Origin: Polytrichum commune
Lineage: Eukaryota; Streptophyta; Polytrichopsida; Polytrichales; Polytrichaceae
DNA: 64,000 bases
NCBI GenBank assembly: GCA_950295325.1
Contig: OX485809.1
Location: forward strand, 38,659,081-38,723,080
Reading direction: 5' to 3'
Within the stretch, counting starts at the first letter, position 1, and every line of letters begins with the position of its first letter. The translations under genes and the position numbers were made by a program. The notes beneath the pieces are model-generated. The model was given only the letters and a program-made list of their open reading frames with translations, did no database searches and had not been told where the DNA came from. Shown here one piece after another: positions 60,243 through 64,000 of this stretch.

Positions 60243-60755
60243 GGGGCGGTTTACACTATGGACCAAGAGCCATGACCAAGAAAATTAAATCATTTTCATG
60301 GTCACAGCTCTTGGCCAAGAGCCGTGACCATGAAAAATAAAAAATGGATTTTTGAGTGGCTTGGTCACTCTTGTAGTGTAAAGTGGATTTGGACCGGGAC
60401 AACTTTGGGCTGATTTTTTTAATATTTCTATCCCAACGATCTACAGTAACGTCAAAAAAAATCGGGAAAAAAAATATTAAAAAAAAATTCGGCCAATGGC
60501 TGATTTTCAACCCTACGGCTCCCTTGATTTCCGTTGAGTCGAGCATTTTGCCTCGCCTCAACGGAAAACCCGTTGGACCATGGCACATTATCCAAATGGC
60601 AGATTTTAGTAGTTTTTGGGGACCTCAAAGTTAGTGGTCATTCTCCTCTTTTCAAGGTAGTGTAAAGCCAAATGGGACCAAGAGCACTTTACTCTCCAAT
60701 CACAGACTTTAGAATTTCATGGTCATGGCTCTTGGTCCATAGTGTAAACTGCCCC
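60243..60755. mobile_element. PIF/Harbinger-type MITE with long TIR, family I
   Basis: The ends ggggcggtttacactatgg and its inverse (ccatagtgtaaactgcccc) continue inward over the caagagccatgacc stretch, about 35 bp in all. TTA flanks both sides exactly (60240-60242, 60756-60758). Length 513 bp. Bases 60293-60336 are a near-perfect 22+22 palindrome built from the same catggtcac/gctcttgg motif. No credible coding frame. Confidence 0.88.
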
Positions 60756-60909
60756 TTATGCATGTAGCCACTTTCTTCATTTTGTTTGGAGCTTGTATGA
60801 ATAATACCCTACTCATTGTTAGGAATGAGGATTCTCCAAGTTACTGAATGATCATAAAGCCCCCACCCTCCACATTACATTGACTTTTGTGTCTAAAATA
60901 TATAACATG

Positions 60910-61195
60910 TACTTAGCACATAGTCCAATCTCTAATCAACACGTGTCTTTTCAGTGTTCATTCTTATATCCCCACCATCCATTCATTAGTCAAGTAAAGG
61001 TGTCCATTTAAGACAAGGCACCGAGTTAGGCACATCTACCCCGAAACAATATGAAGAGTAGCTTGAGGCATACGTGCCTTGTTAATTACTTGTCTTAATT
61101 GGACACTTATATTCGAGTGGTATGTGGTTTGGTGAGGCTCCAAGAACGGATACCAAAAAGACACGTGTCTAAAAGAGATTGGACCGGCATGTCCA
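60910..61195. mobile_element. Inverted-repeat element, family J
   Basis: The left arm (catagtccaatctct ... acacgtgtctttt ... ttcattctt) pairs in inverse with the right arm (aagaacgga ... aagacacgtgtct ... agagattggac). The arms are about 45-50 bp with mismatches; the body is about 285 bp. Single arms of the same family lie near 18795 (inside DUF1218 intron 2), 32215 and 41880. Confidence 0.6.
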
Positions 61196-61668
61196 TTTCT
61201 TAGGGCTTTGGATACAAGAGAGGAAGTGACATTACAGAGGTTAGGGTGTGGTGGTCATTCACCGTTTTCCATTTTTCTACTGTTAAAAACGTGGTAAACT
61301 TATCATTCAATATCTGGTTACTGGCATTAATAGCATCTAAAAGCACTACTAGTACATCTTCAGAGCCCACCTCCGACAGGAGGCATAAAACCTCACGTTG
61401 CATCATAACCGATGATCAACATTAAGCTAACGGACTCACATTCACGCCGGTACCTAAAAATACGGGCGTTACTTTTTTTATCTTATTTTATTACTGCCAT
61501 TAATATTCCGGAACACTACACATGTGGGAAACTACTTTATCAATAGCACAAGCATAAGAAACGTGCCAAGAATACTCGACAATCTCTACCAACACACAAC
61601 CTCCATTAAAGGCCTCACTTGGCAACAAATGGGTGGTATTAGGGTCCCACCGGAGTCTTGCTTTTGGC

Positions 61669-61702
<34 letters not shown>

Positions 61703-62696
61703 CTCCCCAAATGCTATTGTGTGAAGTTATATCACACAGCCAGCCTTTCCAAAGTGGCAGGTGTCATGAGCTGGCATGCCAATGTCCCATAGGACTTTGG
61801 ACGGCCGAGATGCGATCTTTAGATATACCCCAACACCTTGTGAAGCATGCCGCTCCTCCTCTCTAGGCCTTCAATACCCGCCCTATGATCGGGGAGAACC
61901 GACGGCTAGTTCATTATCAGCCGATGGATTTCCCCTCATGGCCGGTCCAAATTTTCCAGCCATCGGATGGCAATCCGACTGTAATTTCAATCTTCCAGCA
62001 ATTAGCCGATAGACCAGAAAATGTCCCGGAAATGTAGCCGATTCTTCTTGTGAGTTACTGGATTTCAGCCGGAAGCATCCAGAGCGCTATTTGTCTAGGG
62101 CATCTGATGATGCACTTGAGGAAGTACCCTAAACCTTAAACTTTTTGAATTATGCAACCTCTCCATAACCAAATCCAATTGCTTTTATGAAGAATTGGGG
62201 GACCCTTGGCCTTCAAGCGGTGAAGGCATTGCTAGGTTCAATTCCTGCCAAGGATATTAACTCTTCAAATTTAAAGTTTTGAACATGCCTTTCTTTTCAC
62301 TTGTTCAAGATTTTGTACTAAGAAATGATTTCTAATAACTTTTCATACATTTTTAAAACAATTAGTGCCGATATGAATTCCATTTAATCGGATATTGGCC
62401 AATGAAAATATGAAAATATAGGCAATTGGCTGATTGATTTTACAAAAGACTGGCTCTTGCCGATGTAAAGTGGAAAAAATCCGACCCTTCGTAGCAACTA
62501 CCGGCAATTAGCCACTACGGCTTCAAAAACTTCCCGAACTCTGTACCCGCCCCCGAACCCGGCACCGTAAAGTTGGAATAAAGCTCGCCCCCGAAACTTG
62601 GTCGAGATTTGGCATAGAATTATTAGAGTTATCCGCAAAGGCCTTGAAAGAGGCACCCAAATAAGGACTACGTTGGGAATAACTCTAATGTAGTTA
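61196..62696. other. Intergenic sequence
   Basis: A (TA)n tract lies at 61672-61701. The stretch 61740-62110 is less AT-rich with short open frames lacking domains; no splice pattern suggests a gene. Confidence 0.35.
61672..61701. repeat. (TA)n microsatellite
   Basis: About 15 TA units. Confidence 0.9.
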
Positions 62697-63080
62697 GGGC
62701 CGGTTCACACGGGCCCTAAGTCCCGAGTCACTTGACGTCAATCCGTGCAATCTTAGCCGTTGAGAGCATGCAAGTTGGGACTTGCCACTGCACATCGGGT
62801 CCCAAGTCTTAAGTTTGAAGTATGACGTGGATGTCTACATGGCAACACGTATTAAAGGTGAGGGGGGTCAGGACTTGTGTTGAGAGTTGGGTCAAGCAAA
62901 AAGGTACACCCAACTTTCAGCACAAGTCATGTGAATATTTTTGTGTAAAAGAATCAAGGTGCGACTTTAATGATAACGAATCATGGTTTCTTGAGGCTCA
63001 AAAGTTGGGACTTTGCCTTCATGTGGGTACTTGCTAGCATGCGTGGGACTTGGGACTGGGGACCCCATGTGAACCGGCCC
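62697..63080. mobile_element. PIF/Harbinger-type MITE, family G, copy 2
   Basis: Termini gggccggttcacac and atgtgaaccggccc, 384 bp, with exact TTA on both sides (62694-62696, 63081-63083). It shares the aagtcccaa-type body with 24053-24432. Confidence 0.88.
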
Positions 63081-63083
63081 TTA

Positions 63084-64000
63084 ATCAAAAAGTATGGGGA
63101 TCAATTGGGGTCCAAATTGCCTTCTTGATTCCATGTTTGAGTGTAATTGGGAAGCCTTGGAGGGCTTCTTGGAGTGTTAGACATTGACATGTTTAATCTT
63201 TATATAACTAAGAATCTTCTTGTTCTTTTTGCCATCTATACGCACATGCATCACTTTGCTCCTCTCACCACTTGTGCGCTCCCCAAATAGAACGAAGCTT
63301 TAGGAAGAACTCAAAAAAGTTCCCAAAGTTGTTGGTCCCCAAATAGAGAAAAATTGATGCCAAATGATCCATGGAAGAATACTCCTCAAGAAAACCCAAA
63401 TATGACTAAAGCACTTCAATGATTCGCTAAGCGGTTGATCAAAAAAGCCTTGCAACATTGAAGAAGATACTTGAGAGCCACACTTGCTGAATCAGTGGAC
63501 AAATGAATAATCTATGCTCCACTAACCCACAAATTGCAGGCCACAGTGAAGGCAACTTGTCAAGATTCATCTATGCCACTTGTTAACTGCCACTGCCTTA
63601 TGAATAATTGACCAAAGAAATGCCACTTCCTTTTGCGCTTTGTGCTTGTGCTAGATGATGTGCCACCTTGGAGAGGTAGGGAGAGGACTTTCATTCCACC
63701 ATTTATCATGAGTTGAGAATCGCACATGTTTCATTGTTTTTGCAAACAATTTGCGTTTTTAAACTAGTTTTGGGCAACAAAAGTATGTTGTCCTTTGTGT
63801 GAGCTTCCAACTTCCAAATTCTCAAATTTTTGTGTGGGTTCAATTGTCCAATTAAATCCAAGCAAAAGTGCAAAGCCTATTTTGCTAAATAACCCTCCGC
63901 TATGCTCCCATCCAAATGAGTGTTTGCTTAACTAGCTTTCGTTTTTTTTTGGTAAGATCTAGCATATATATGTCAAGGAAATAGAGCCATCTTGAATGAA
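63084..64000. other. Intergenic sequence at the window end
   Basis: No gene, RNA or delimitable element is seen; anything crossing the window edge cannot be judged. Confidence 0.4.

Overview
The window is nuclear DNA of a land plant. Five intron-containing protein genes have canonical plant-type splice signals, there are two nuclear tRNA genes, and the space between is AT-rich and crowded with short non-autonomous transposons and old unidentified repeats. The recognisable gene families (DUF1218 membrane protein, plant dilute-type coiled-coil protein, plant nitronate monooxygenase) are plant families. The species cannot be named from the sequence; a seed-free plant or another repeat-rich genome is possible but is a guess. 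There is no bacterial, organellar, viral or CRISPR content.

Layout: a TPR protein gene with DPF motifs (minus, 3546-5304) has a long 5'-UTR intron up to about 6.6 kb. From 6.9 to 16.9 kb there is repeat-derived sequence only. A DUF1218 membrane protein gene (plus, 16942-19704) follows. From 19.7 to 26 kb lie two hairpins and several miniature inverted-repeat elements (MITEs), including two inverted copies of a hAT-type MITE carrying a G-rich minisatellite. A gene for an acidic protein with a SAP-like N-terminus (plus, 26841-30122) is followed by a tRNA-Ile(AAU) gene (minus, 31558-31631). A plant dilute/gar2-like gene (plus, 34904-38285) converges on a nitronate monooxygenase-like gene (minus, 38855-40909). 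A tRNA-Glu(CUC) gene lies at 42443-42515. A LEA-like gene (minus, 49440-50508) has a tandem-repeat intron and probably a second intron in its 5' UTR. The last 11 kb hold PIF/Harbinger-type MITEs and other repeats but no gene I can support.

The protein genes do not form a pathway; they are ordinary plant loci. The unusual part is structural. Three of the five genes have local tandem duplications at or in the 5'-UTR intron region, sometimes copying a splice site or the start codon. Several MITEs can be delimited to the base by matching target-site duplications, in one case confirmed by an empty site elsewhere in the window. Exon models were joined by hand from splice signals, reading phase and family resemblance, without transcript data.
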